Positions 1-7,909 of a stretch of DNA of 31,179 bases are shown in pieces. Every line of letters begins with the position of its first letter. Positions within the stretch are counted from its first letter, which is position 1. The notes beneath the pieces were generated by a model, which saw only the letters and a program-made list of their open reading frames with translations, searched no databases and was not told the DNA's origin. Position numbers and translations under genes: made by a program. This DNA is from Bacillota bacterium (GTDB taxonomy: Bacteria > Bacillota_A > Clostridia > Clostridiales > Clostridiaceae), in assembly GCA_021837545.1 (NCBI GenBank), contig JAKBFR010000019.1, forward strand, positions 1 through 31,179. Direction: 5' to 3'.

Positions 1-88
1 TTTAGTATATAAACACTTATTACATGTAGAACTTTTATTAGAATACATAATATAAAATATATAAAAAAATTTTTAAGGGGGCTACTTT

Positions 89-1651
89 ATGAAAAAAAGA
101 ATTTTAGCATGTTTGCTAGCAGGTTTACTTGCTACAACTGCTCTTGTTGGCTGTGGTGGCGGACAAACTAACACATCTAATTCTGGTGGTAAAACGTTTA
201 TATTTGCACAAGGAGCAGATCCAAGAGGATTAGATCCTGCTTTTGTTGATGATGGTGAATCAGCTAAAGTAATGGCTAATATTTATGAAGGTTTAGTTGC
301 ATATGGTGATAATAATACAGATATTAAACCATGTTTAGCTGAGAGTTGGGATATTAGTGCAGATGGTAAAGAATATACATTCCATTTAAAAAAGGGAGTT
401 AAATTCCATGATGGCACTGACTTTAATGCAGCTGCAGTAGTTAAATCTGTTCAAAGACAATTACCTCCAAACGCAACTGATGATATGCCTTATGCATCAT
501 TTACTTATGCAGGAGTTAAAACTGTTGAAGCTATTGATGATAATACAGTTAAATTCACACTTGAAGCTCCAAATACTCCATTTTTAGCTAATCTTGCAAT
601 GACACTTGCAGCACCAATTGTAAGTCCAACTGCACTTGAAAAGTATAATGGAAACTTAAATGAACATCCAGTTGGTACTGGTCCTTTCAAATTTGTATCT
701 TGGGAAAAGGGAGAAAAAGTTACAATTGAAAAGAATAATGATTACTGGGGTGAAAAACCAAAATTGGACAAAGTAGTAATTAAGATTACTAAAGAAAACT
801 CAGTAAGAGCTAGTGAACTTATGACAGGTGAAATTGATGCAATGGATGGTTTAGATCCAAACGATGTAGACAAATTAAAGGAAAAGAATATGACTATATT
901 CTCACAACCTGGTATGAACATAAACTACGTTGGATTTAACTGTGAAAGAGCACCATTTAACAATCCAAAGCTTAGAGAAGCTTTATCACATGCTATCAAC
1001 CGTGATGAATTAGTTCAATATCTTTATCAAGGATACGCAGATCCTGCATTAACTCAACTTCCAAGTTTTATACCTGGATATAAAGAAAATGTAGCTGCAT
1101 ATGGATATGATCCAGAAAAAGCTAAATCAATGCTTGCAGAACTTGGTATGCAAAATCTTACTGTAAAAATGATTACTTATTCAAATCCTAGACCTTATAA
1201 CTCTGTTGGAGGTCAAAAGCTTGCAGAAGCAATTCAAAATTATTTAAGTAAAGTTGGTGTTACTGCAACAATAGACGTTTATCAATGGACTGAATACAAA
1301 GATAAAACTAAACAAGGTGAAGGAGATATAGTATTCTACGGTTGGAATGGTGATAATGGAGATGCTGATAACTTCATGTCATTGCTTGATAGTAAAGAAA
1401 TTTCTTCAAGCTTAAACGTAGCTAGATACTCAAATCCTGAAGTAGATGCTCTTTTATTAAAAGGTAAGCAAACACCTAACGGTGATGAAAGAAATGCTAT
1501 CTATGGACAACTTCAAGATTTACTTGCTAAAGAAGCACCATGGGTTCCAATCTCATATGCAAAACAAATGGCAGCTTCAGCTCCAAATGTTAAAAACTTT
1601 AGCGTTCACCCAACTGGTTCAATATTCTTTAAAAACGTTGATAAAGAATAA
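89..1651 (+). CDS. Oligopeptide/dipeptide ABC transporter substrate-binding lipoprotein (SBP_bac_5 family)
   Basis: This 520-residue protein is the extracytoplasmic binding component of a peptide-type ABC importer, tethered to the outer face of the membrane. The N-terminus is a lipoprotein signal: a KKR basic start, a hydrophobic stretch, and lipobox LVGC at residues 19-22, so Cys22 would be lipidated. A Gly/Ser/Asn-rich linker follows. The mature part reads as an SBP_bac_5 fold, with ADPRGLDPAFVDD, FHLKKGVKFHDG, GTGPFKF and LREALSHAINRDEL in the expected order. Length is normal for DppA/OppA proteins. An AAGGGGG ribosome binding site lies 7-8 bases before the ATG. It is first in a five-gene operon with both permeases and both ATPases. 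The ligand cannot be told from sequence: dipeptides or oligopeptides are likeliest, but nickel, opine or sugar ligands occur in the family. Confidence 0.93.
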   Translation: MKKRILACLLAGLLATTALVGCGGGQTNTSNSGGKTFIFAQGADPRGLDPAFVDDGESAKVMANIYEGLVAYGDNNTDIKPCLAESWDISADGKEYTFHLKKGVKFHDGTDFNAAAVVKSVQRQLPPNATDDMPYASFTYAGVKTVEAIDDNTVKFTLEAPNTPFLANLAMTLAAPIVSPTALEKYNGNLNEHPVGTGPFKFVSWEKGEKVTIEKNNDYWGEKPKLDKVVIKITKENSVRASELMTGEIDAMDGLDPNDVDKLKEKNMTIFSQPGMNINYVGFNCERAPFNNPKLREALSHAINRDELVQYLYQGYADPALTQLPSFIPGYKENVAAYGYDPEKAKSMLAELGMQNLTVKMITYSNPRPYNSVGGQKLAEAIQNYLSKVGVTATIDVYQWTEYKDKTKQGEGDIVFYGWNGDNGDADNFMSLLDSKEISSSLNVARYSNPEVDALLLKGKQTPNGDERNAIYGQLQDLLAKEAPWVPISYAKQMAASAPNVKNFSVHPTGSIFFKNVDKE

Positions 1652-1671
1652 TTTATTTTAGACACATTCAA

Positions 1672-1713
1672 AAATAACAAGTCAAATTCAATTACATCTT
1701 TGACTTGTTATTT
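1672..1713 (+). terminator. Intra-operon hairpin after the binding-protein gene
   Basis: There is a perfect 15-bp inverted repeat, AAATAACAAGTCAAA at 1672-1686 and its complement at 1699-1713, with a 12-base loop and a T-rich right arm. It begins 20 bases after the stop codon of the binding-protein gene. It most likely acts as a partial terminator or 3'-end stabiliser, so the binding protein is made in excess over the permeases. That role is inferred from position; the repeat itself is seen directly. Confidence 0.7.
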
Positions 1714-1731
1714 GATTTCATATGTCTAATT

Positions 1732-1753
1732 GGCTCCGATATTTATCGGAGCC
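1732..1753 (+). terminator. Second GC-rich hairpin before the first permease gene
   Basis: GGCTCCGAT at 1732-1740 pairs with ATCGGAGCC at 1745-1753 across a 4-base loop, giving a stable 9-bp stem in very AT-rich DNA. No T-run follows. It lies 32 bases before the permease ATG, just upstream of the AGAGGTG ribosome binding site. It could be an RNA-processing or stability element working with the preceding hairpin. Confidence 0.6.
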
Positions 1754-1785
1754 TTATAACTAACAATTTACAAAGAGGTGAATTT

Positions 1786-2790
1786 ATGTTCAAATATTTT
1801 ATTAAGAGATTATTATTACTAGTACCTGTAGTTCTTGGTGTTTCAGTACTAGTATTTTTAATTATGCACGTCCTAACTAGTGATCCTACTTCAATAATTT
1901 TAGGACAACACGCTAGTGAAACTCAAATTGCTGCACTAAGGCAACAATTAGGATTAAATGATCCTTTGTACATACAATATTGGGATTTCATTAAAGGTAT
2001 TGTTCAAGGAAACTTCGGTAATTCTCTTATAACTAAGAGTTCTGTAGCTAAAGAAATTTTCACAAGATTTCCTGCAACAATTGAGCTTGCAATTGTGTCT
2101 ATTATTGTAGCTTCAATTGTTGGTGTAACTCTTGGAGTTCTTTCAGCTGTTAAACAAAATTCAATTATAGATTATCTTTGTATGGGTGGATCTTTAATTG
2201 GAGTTTCAATGCCTATATTTTGGCTTGGACTAATTCTAATTGTTATATTTTCAGTTGGTTTACACTGGCTTCCTGTTTCAGGTAGAGCCACAATTGGTAT
2301 GGAACCTGTTAAAATTACTGGTCTGTATCTAATTGATAGTTTAATGAGCGGAAATATGAGAGCATTTTGGGATTCTTTAAAGCATTTAGTTTTACCTGTA
2401 ACTGCACTAGCATCATATTCTACAGCAATTATTGCTCGTATGACTCGTTCAGCTATGCTTGAAGTCCTTGGTCAAGATTATGTAAGAACTGCAAGATCTA
2501 AAGGACTTGCAGAAAATATAGTTATTAGAAGCCACGGGCTAAGAAATGCTCTAATTCCTGTTACTACTGTTATTGGACTTCAACTTGGTTCTCTTCTAGG
2601 CGGCGCCGTTTTAACTGAAACAGTTTTCTCATGGCCTGGAATTGGAGGGTATACAATTGATGCTATACTAAAATCTGATTACCCCGTGGTACAAGGTGCT
2701 GTAATGATAATGGCAATCGTATTTGTTTTGGTAAATTTATTTGTAGATTTACTTTATGCTTATATTGATCCTCGTATCAAATATTCTTAA
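1786..2790 (+). CDS. Peptide ABC transporter permease, DppB/OppB type
   Basis: This is the first transmembrane subunit of the importer (334 residues). It has a classic BPD_transp_1 architecture: N-terminal helix YFIKRLLLLVPVVLGVSVLVF, a conserved external segment, then a cluster of membrane helices. The cytoplasmic EAA loop lies near residues 230-260 (DYVRTARSKGL...HGLRNALIP) and contacts the ATPases. The reading frame is open further upstream, to an ATG at 1705 inside the hairpin. I chose 1786 because AGAGGTG sits 6 bases before it and the protein then starts exactly at the conserved MFKYFIKRLL. The stop overlaps the next gene's ribosome binding site, indicating tight co-translation. Confidence 0.93.
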   Translation: MFKYFIKRLLLLVPVVLGVSVLVFLIMHVLTSDPTSIILGQHASETQIAALRQQLGLNDPLYIQYWDFIKGIVQGNFGNSLITKSSVAKEIFTRFPATIELAIVSIIVASIVGVTLGVLSAVKQNSIIDYLCMGGSLIGVSMPIFWLGLILIVIFSVGLHWLPVSGRATIGMEPVKITGLYLIDSLMSGNMRAFWDSLKHLVLPVTALASYSTAIIARMTRSAMLEVLGQDYVRTARSKGLAENIVIRSHGLRNALIPVTTVIGLQLGSLLGGAVLTETVFSWPGIGGYTIDAILKSDYPVVQGAVMIMAIVFVLVNLFVDLLYAYIDPRIKYS

Positions 2791-2806
2791 AGGAGGATTC
2801 ATTTTT

Positions 2807-3715
2807 ATGAATACTAATTCAACTAAAGAAGATATTTCAGATTTAAATAAAGTATCTTCTGAAAAGAACTCAAAATTAACTAGATTTAAAAATTTTATGG
2901 GCATAATTGTATCCAATAAAGCTGCCCTTATTGGTTTAATCATTATGATTGTTATAGTTATAGTAGCAATCTTCGGTAAATTTCTAATGCCTTATGATCC
3001 TTATTCTGGAGAATTATCAAACAGTCTTCAAACTCCATCAATGACTCACTTTTTTGGTACTGATGAACAAGGAAGAGATATTTTTTCAAGAGTACTTGAT
3101 GGTGCTAAAATTTCATTAAGAGTTGGTATTATCTCAGTTGCTATTGCACTTTCAGTGGGAACTATAGTTGGTTCAATGTGCGGATATTTTGGCGGAAAAC
3201 TTGATATGTTTTTAATGAGAATAATGGATATTATTCTTGCCTTCCCTTCCCTATTACTTGCAATCGCATTTATGAGTGCTTTAGGTAAGGGACTTGATAA
3301 AGCGGTTATTGCAATCAGTATAGTTACAATTCCAGAATATGCACGTATAGTTCGTGGATGTGTACTATCTGTTCGTGAAAGTGAATACGTACAAGCTGCA
3401 AAAGCTATAGGTAATAATGACTTTGCAATAATTTTCAAACATGTACTTCCAAATATTTTGTCTCCAATAATTGTTCGTGCTACACTTGGTATTTCAAGTG
3501 CAATTTTAGACACAGCAGCACTTGGATTTTTGGGCCTTGGAGTACAGCCTCCACTTGCAGAATGGGGCACAATGCTTGGAGCAGGTAGAAGTTATTTCTA
3601 TAATGCACCTTATATAATACTCTTCCCAGGTCTTGCAATTACGCTTACAGTACTTGCTTTTAACTTATTTGGAGATGGGCTTAGAGATGCACTTGATCCT
3701 AAGCTAAATGCATAG
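2807..3715 (+). CDS. Peptide ABC transporter permease, DppC/OppC type
   Basis: This is the second transmembrane subunit (302 residues). After a polar cytoplasmic N-terminus of about 38 residues come a membrane helix and the family hallmark HFFGTDEQGRDIFSR near residues 81-95. Further helices follow, with an EAA loop (EYVQAAKAIGNND...HVLPNILSP) from about residue 193. The start at 2807 has AAAGGAGG about 10 bases upstream; an in-frame ATG at 2756 lies inside the previous gene and has no site. It is 16 bp after the first permease gene and 11 bp before the first ATPase gene. Confidence 0.93.
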   Translation: MNTNSTKEDISDLNKVSSEKNSKLTRFKNFMGIIVSNKAALIGLIIMIVIVIVAIFGKFLMPYDPYSGELSNSLQTPSMTHFFGTDEQGRDIFSRVLDGAKISLRVGIISVAIALSVGTIVGSMCGYFGGKLDMFLMRIMDIILAFPSLLLAIAFMSALGKGLDKAVIAISIVTIPEYARIVRGCVLSVRESEYVQAAKAIGNNDFAIIFKHVLPNILSPIIVRATLGISSAILDTAALGFLGLGVQPPLAEWGTMLGAGRSYFYNAPYIILFPGLAITLTVLAFNLFGDGLRDALDPKLNA

Positions 3716-3726
3716 GAGGAATTTAA

Positions 3727-4707
3727 ATGCTACTTGATATAAAAAACTTAAAAACAGAATTTAAAACTAAAAAGGGCATCGTTGCTGCTGTAAATGGTGT
3801 AGATTTCACTGTAGATAAAGGTGAAGTAGTTGCAATCGTTGGTGAATCTGGTAGTGGTAAAAGTGTTACCTCTCTATCTTTAATGAGATTACTTGCTAAA
3901 ACTGACAATACAAATGTAACTGGTGAAGCCCTATTTAAAGGTGAAAATTTACTACTTAAATCTGAAAAAGAAATGCAACAAATGCGTGGAAAACAGTTAT
4001 CTATGATCTTTCAAGAACCTATGACTTCTTTAAACCCTGTTTTTACAATTGGAAGACAGATTTCTGAAGCGATTATAAAACATGATGGCGCAACTAAAAA
4101 GGAAGCACGGACTCGATCAATTGAAATGCTCAAACTTGTTGGTATTCCTTCACCTGAAACTAGAATTGACAATTACCCTCATCAATTAAGTGGAGGTATG
4201 AGACAAAGAGTTATGATAGCTATGGCACTTAGCTGTAGTCCTGAACTTTTAATTGCCGATGAACCTACTACTGCCCTTGATGTTACAATACAAGCGCAAA
4301 TACTTGAACTTATGCTTGAACTTAAAGAAAAATTTGGTACTGCTATACTTCTTATAACACATGATTTAGGTGTTGTAGCTGAAATTGCAGATAAAGTTGT
4401 AGTTATGTATTGTGGAAGAGTTGTTGAAAAAGCATCTGTTAAAGATCTATTTAAAGATCCAAAGCATCCATATACTACGGGATTACTTAATTCAATTCCT
4501 AAAATAGATGAAGATGCAGAAAGATTATTTATTATACCTGGTACTGTTCCCAACCCACTTGACTTACCTACTGGTTGTGCTTTTAGGGATAGATGCCCAA
4601 ATTGTTTTGAAAAATGTAAGAATGATACTCCTCCTTTAATAAATCTAGAAGAAAGAGAAGTTCGTTGTTTCTTATATGAAAATAAGGAGGATAAAGCTAA
4701 TGGATAA
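3727..4707 (+). CDS. Peptide ABC transporter ATP-binding protein, DppD/OppD type
   Basis: This is one of the two cytoplasmic ATPases that drive the importer (326 residues). All nucleotide-binding motifs are present: Walker A GESGSGKS at 39-46, Q-loop FQEP near 96, signature LSGGM at 154-158, Walker B LLIADEP with catalytic Glu179, and H-loop His212 in THDLGVV. The C-terminal oligo_HPY region carries HPYT and a cysteine-rich tail (Cys284, 290, 293, 297 and 314), a pattern known in OppD/DppD proteins and linked to an iron-sulfur cluster in some. Its last codons overlap the start of the partner ATPase gene by 8 bases. Confidence 0.94.
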   Translation: MLLDIKNLKTEFKTKKGIVAAVNGVDFTVDKGEVVAIVGESGSGKSVTSLSLMRLLAKTDNTNVTGEALFKGENLLLKSEKEMQQMRGKQLSMIFQEPMTSLNPVFTIGRQISEAIIKHDGATKKEARTRSIEMLKLVGIPSPETRIDNYPHQLSGGMRQRVMIAMALSCSPELLIADEPTTALDVTIQAQILELMLELKEKFGTAILLITHDLGVVAEIADKVVVMYCGRVVEKASVKDLFKDPKHPYTTGLLNSIPKIDEDAERLFIIPGTVPNPLDLPTGCAFRDRCPNCFEKCKNDTPPLINLEEREVRCFLYENKEDKANG

Positions 4708-5671
4708 ATTAATGGAAGTTAAAAATTTAAAGAAGTACTTTCCTGTAGCATCCTCAGGATTCTTTCAAAAGGCAAACTATGTGCAAGCAGTTGATGATGT
4801 TACCTTTGATATTTATAAGGGTGAAACACTAGGAATAGTTGGAGAATCTGGTTGTGGTAAATCTACCATGGGTAGACTTCTTGTAACTTTACTTGATTCA
4901 ACTTCTGGTGAAATTCTTTTTGAGGGTAAAGAAGTTAATTCAATTCGTAAAAATAATAGAAAAGATATAAGCAAAAACATACAAATTATATTCCAAGATC
5001 CTTATGCATCTCTAAATCCAAGAATGACTATTGGAGATATCATAAGAGAACCTATGAAAATCAATGGTATTGCAAGTGGAGACGAATTAGAAAAGAAACT
5101 TGATATTCTTTTAAAACAAGTTGGTCTTGCTTCTTATCATAAAGATAGATATCCACATGAATTTAGTGGTGGCCAAAGACAAAGAGTTGGAATAGCTCGT
5201 GCTATATCAGTTAATCCTAAACTTATAATTTGTGATGAAGCTGTTTCTGCACTTGATGTTTCTATTCAAGCACAAATTCTAAATCTTTTGTCAGATTTAC
5301 AAAAAGATTTAGGCTTTACTTATTTATTTATAGCCCATGGTTTAAATGTAGTTAAGCATATAAGTGATAGAGTTGGTGTTATGTATCTTGGTAAATTGGT
5401 TGAAATTTCAACTGTAGATAAACTTTACAGTACTCCAATGCATCCATATACTCAAGCTCTGCTTTCAGCTATACCTATTCCTGATCCTGAAAAGAAAAAA
5501 GAAAGAATCATATTAACAGGTGATGTACCAAGTCCAATAAATCCACCAACTGGTTGTAGATTTCATACTAGATGTCCTAAATGCATGGATATTTGTAAGC
5601 AATCTGAACCTAATTTAGTGGAATTAGAATCTGGCCATAAAGTTGCTTGTCATCTTTATGATGAAAAATAG
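4700..5671 (+). CDS. Peptide ABC transporter ATP-binding protein, DppF/OppF type
   Basis: This is the partner ATPase of the importer (323 residues). Motifs are Walker A GESGCGKS at 48-55, Q-loop Gln99, signature FSGGQ at 155-159, Walker B LIICDEA with Glu180, and H-loop His213. The H-loop reads AHGLNVV, where most members have SHDLSVV, so Gly replaces the usual Asp after the histidine; the histidine is intact. The tail has the same cysteine set (Cys286, 292, 295, 299 and 317) as the partner ATPase. The start at 4700 follows AAGGAGG at 4684-4690 and overlaps the previous gene; an upstream in-frame ATG at 4676 has no good site. It is the last gene of the operon. Confidence 0.93.
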   Translation: MDKLMEVKNLKKYFPVASSGFFQKANYVQAVDDVTFDIYKGETLGIVGESGCGKSTMGRLLVTLLDSTSGEILFEGKEVNSIRKNNRKDISKNIQIIFQDPYASLNPRMTIGDIIREPMKINGIASGDELEKKLDILLKQVGLASYHKDRYPHEFSGGQRQRVGIARAISVNPKLIICDEAVSALDVSIQAQILNLLSDLQKDLGFTYLFIAHGLNVVKHISDRVGVMYLGKLVEISTVDKLYSTPMHPYTQALLSAIPIPDPEKKKERIILTGDVPSPINPPTGCRFHTRCPKCMDICKQSEPNLVELESGHKVACHLYDEK

Positions 5672-5691
5672 TTTTATAATTATAATGGAAG

Positions 5692-5759
5692 AATTATATT
5701 ACAAAACAGTAGCAAGTTTAGGTTTATTAAAATCTAAACTTGCTACTGTTTTGTAATAT
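5692..5759. terminator. Long convergent bidirectional hairpin terminator
   Basis: A perfect 26-bp inverted repeat (5696-5721 with 5734-5759) can be extended inward by four more pairs (one G-U) to a 4-base ATTA loop. It lies between the convergent peptide-transport operon and the glycogen debranching gene, and its right arm abuts the minus-strand stop codon at 5760. Both strands give A/T-rich stem bases and U-rich flanks, so it should end transcription from both sides. Its length is well above a usual intrinsic terminator stem. Confidence 0.8.
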
Positions 5760-7898
5760 TTAATATATTTCAATTGAGCATAAAATCATTACAGACCTCG
5801 GTTCTAATTCAATTTTAGTTCCAACTTTAATCATTTCATCAATGTTTTTTACGAAATCTAAGCCTTCTGATAATGCTGTGTTTACTGCAGTTCTCCATTC
5901 TAAACCTTTTGGTAAGTCTGGAAGTATTACATCTTGCTTTTCCCAATATGCATTAATTGCAATATATATAATATCATCTTTATCATCTTTTTCATTTCTT
6001 CCAGCAAGCATTACTCCAAGAGTTTTTGTTTCTTCCAATAAATCTGTATTCCAAGGCAAATTTCCATGTTTGCTTGAAGATGGGAATCCACATAATGCTG
6101 GTTTTGTACTATCTTTCAATACTGGATGACTCTTTCTAAATTTTATCATATTTTTAAAAAAATCAAATATATCTTTATTATCTTCTAACAAACTCCAATC
6201 TAACCACGATATTTCATTATCTTGACAATATGGATTATTATTCCCAAATTGTGTATTACAAAATTCATCACCAGCTAAAATCATTGGAATTCCTCTACTT
6301 GATAGAAGAACTGCACATGCATTTTTTATCATTCTTTTACGAAGTTTTAAAATATTCTCGTCATCAGTATCGCCTTCAATACCACAATTCCAACTATTAT
6401 TGTTGTTATCACCATCTGTATTATTCCAACCATTAGCTTCATTATGTTTTTCATTATAAGAATATAAATCATATAATGTGAATCCATCATGACATGTTAT
6501 AAAATTAACTGAAGCATTACCTCTATAAATTGGATCATACAAATCATGAGATCCTGATATTCTCTCTGCTACAATATTTGCTAGACCTAAATCTCCTTTT
6601 AAAAATCTACGAATATCATCTCTGTACTTCCCATTCCATTCTGACCATCTATTCCATGATGGGAAACTCCCTACTTGATATAATCCACCTGCATCCCATG
6701 CTTCAGCAATTAATTTAACATTTGCAAGAATATGATCAAATGCTAGATTTTTTAATAACGGTGGTTGACTCATTGGAGATCCATCTTCATTACGCCCAAG
6801 TATAGATGCAAGATCAAATCGAAATCCATCTACTCTATATTCAGTTACCCAATATCTAAGACAATCTAAAATCATATTTTGTACAATGGGATGATTGCAA
6901 TTTATAGTATTTCCGCATCCACTAAAATTATAATATTTCCCATTAGGCGTAAGCATATAATAAATATTATTATCTACTCCTTTAAATGATATATATGGTC
7001 CATCTTCATTACCTTCAGCAGTATGATTAAAAACAACATCTAGGATTACTTCTATTCCATTCTTATGTAATTTTTTGATTAATGCTTTTAATTCATCACC
7101 TTCTCTATTGTACTCGGTTCCAGCAGTATAACTAGTATTAGGTGCAAAGAAACTTACTGCATTGTATCCCCAGTAGTCTAGTACTCTTTTCCCATTAACA
7201 ATACGCATATCTTTCAATTCATCAAATTCAAATATTGGCATAAGCTCAACTGCATTAATTCCAAGTTCTTTTAAATAAGGTATTTTATCAGATAATCCTT
7301 CAAAAGTACCTGGATAACCTACTCCAGAGGACAGGTCATTTGTAAATCCTCTAACATGTAATTCATATATAATTAGATCTTTCATATTAATTCCAAGTTG
7401 TTTACTATTACCCCAATCGAAATCATTTATAACCACCCTTGCCCTATATTGATTTGCATATTCCGGTTTATACCCCCACTTACTTTGGCCTGCAACTGCC
7501 TTTGCATAAGGGTCAAGAAGATATTTGCTCTTATCAAAAACCAAACCTCTTTCTATATCATATGGTCCATCGATACTATAGGCATATTCAAATTCTTCAA
7601 TATTTAATTCAAAGACAATCATAGAATATACATTCCCTATCTTATAATGTTCAGGAAATGGAATTTTTGCAAATGGTTCATATTCATTTCTTTTAAATAA
7701 CACCAATTCACATGATGTAGCATTTTGTGAACTAATAGTAAAACTAACACCTCCAGGAACAATAACAGATCCATTTTCAAGATACAATCCAGGGCGGATT
7801 TTAAATCCATTTTCTTCATCTGTAGGAACTAAATTTTTATTATATCCATTTTCAAAATCATCAAAATTGAACTCTTTATCAAATCTAGATATATCCAT
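5760..7898 (-). CDS. glgX: Glycogen debranching enzyme, GlgX/isoamylase type (GH13)
   Basis: This 712-residue cytoplasmic enzyme would hydrolyse alpha-1,6 branches of glycogen or limit dextrins. An N-terminal CBM48-like domain (about 30-140) precedes the GH13 barrel. The four GH13 regions are visible: DVVFNH near 287-292, DGFRFD with nucleophile Asp362, EAWD with acid Glu399, and CHDG with His470 and Asp471. HVRGFT near 181-186 and GDEFCNTQFGNNN near 543-555 are typical of the GlgX/TreX/isoamylase group (GH13_11). There is no signal peptide. AGGAGTGAG precedes the ATG. The gene follows the hemerythrin/GGDEF gene by only 11 bp, so the two are probably co-transcribed. No other glycogen genes are nearby. 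A pullulanase-like activity is the main alternative. Confidence 0.92.
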   Translation of the reverse strand: MDISRFDKEFNFDDFENGYNKNLVPTDEENGFKIRPGLYLENGSVIVPGGVSFTISSQNATSCELVLFKRNEYEPFAKIPFPEHYKIGNVYSMIVFELNIEEFEYAYSIDGPYDIERGLVFDKSKYLLDPYAKAVAGQSKWGYKPEYANQYRARVVINDFDWGNSKQLGINMKDLIIYELHVRGFTNDLSSGVGYPGTFEGLSDKIPYLKELGINAVELMPIFEFDELKDMRIVNGKRVLDYWGYNAVSFFAPNTSYTAGTEYNREGDELKALIKKLHKNGIEVILDVVFNHTAEGNEDGPYISFKGVDNNIYYMLTPNGKYYNFSGCGNTINCNHPIVQNMILDCLRYWVTEYRVDGFRFDLASILGRNEDGSPMSQPPLLKNLAFDHILANVKLIAEAWDAGGLYQVGSFPSWNRWSEWNGKYRDDIRRFLKGDLGLANIVAERISGSHDLYDPIYRGNASVNFITCHDGFTLYDLYSYNEKHNEANGWNNTDGDNNNNSWNCGIEGDTDDENILKLRKRMIKNACAVLLSSRGIPMILAGDEFCNTQFGNNNPYCQDNEISWLDWSLLEDNKDIFDFFKNMIKFRKSHPVLKDSTKPALCGFPSSSKHGNLPWNTDLLEETKTLGVMLAGRNEKDDKDDIIYIAINAYWEKQDVILPDLPKGLEWRTAVNTALSEGLDFVKNIDEMIKVGTKIELEPRSVMILCSIEIY

Positions 7899-7909
7899 TT
7901 ATCTCACTC

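Noticed and set aside
3046..3570. 174-codon minus-strand frame opposite the second permease gene
   Set aside because: It lies wholly inside the clear DppC-type gene, has no ribosome site and gives low-complexity Ser/Ile/Pro protein typical of an antisense shadow.
5692..5759. The long perfect hairpin as a mobile-element end or attachment site
   Set aside because: It sits exactly between two convergent stop codons, has no target duplication or partner copy in the window, and works well as a bidirectional terminator.
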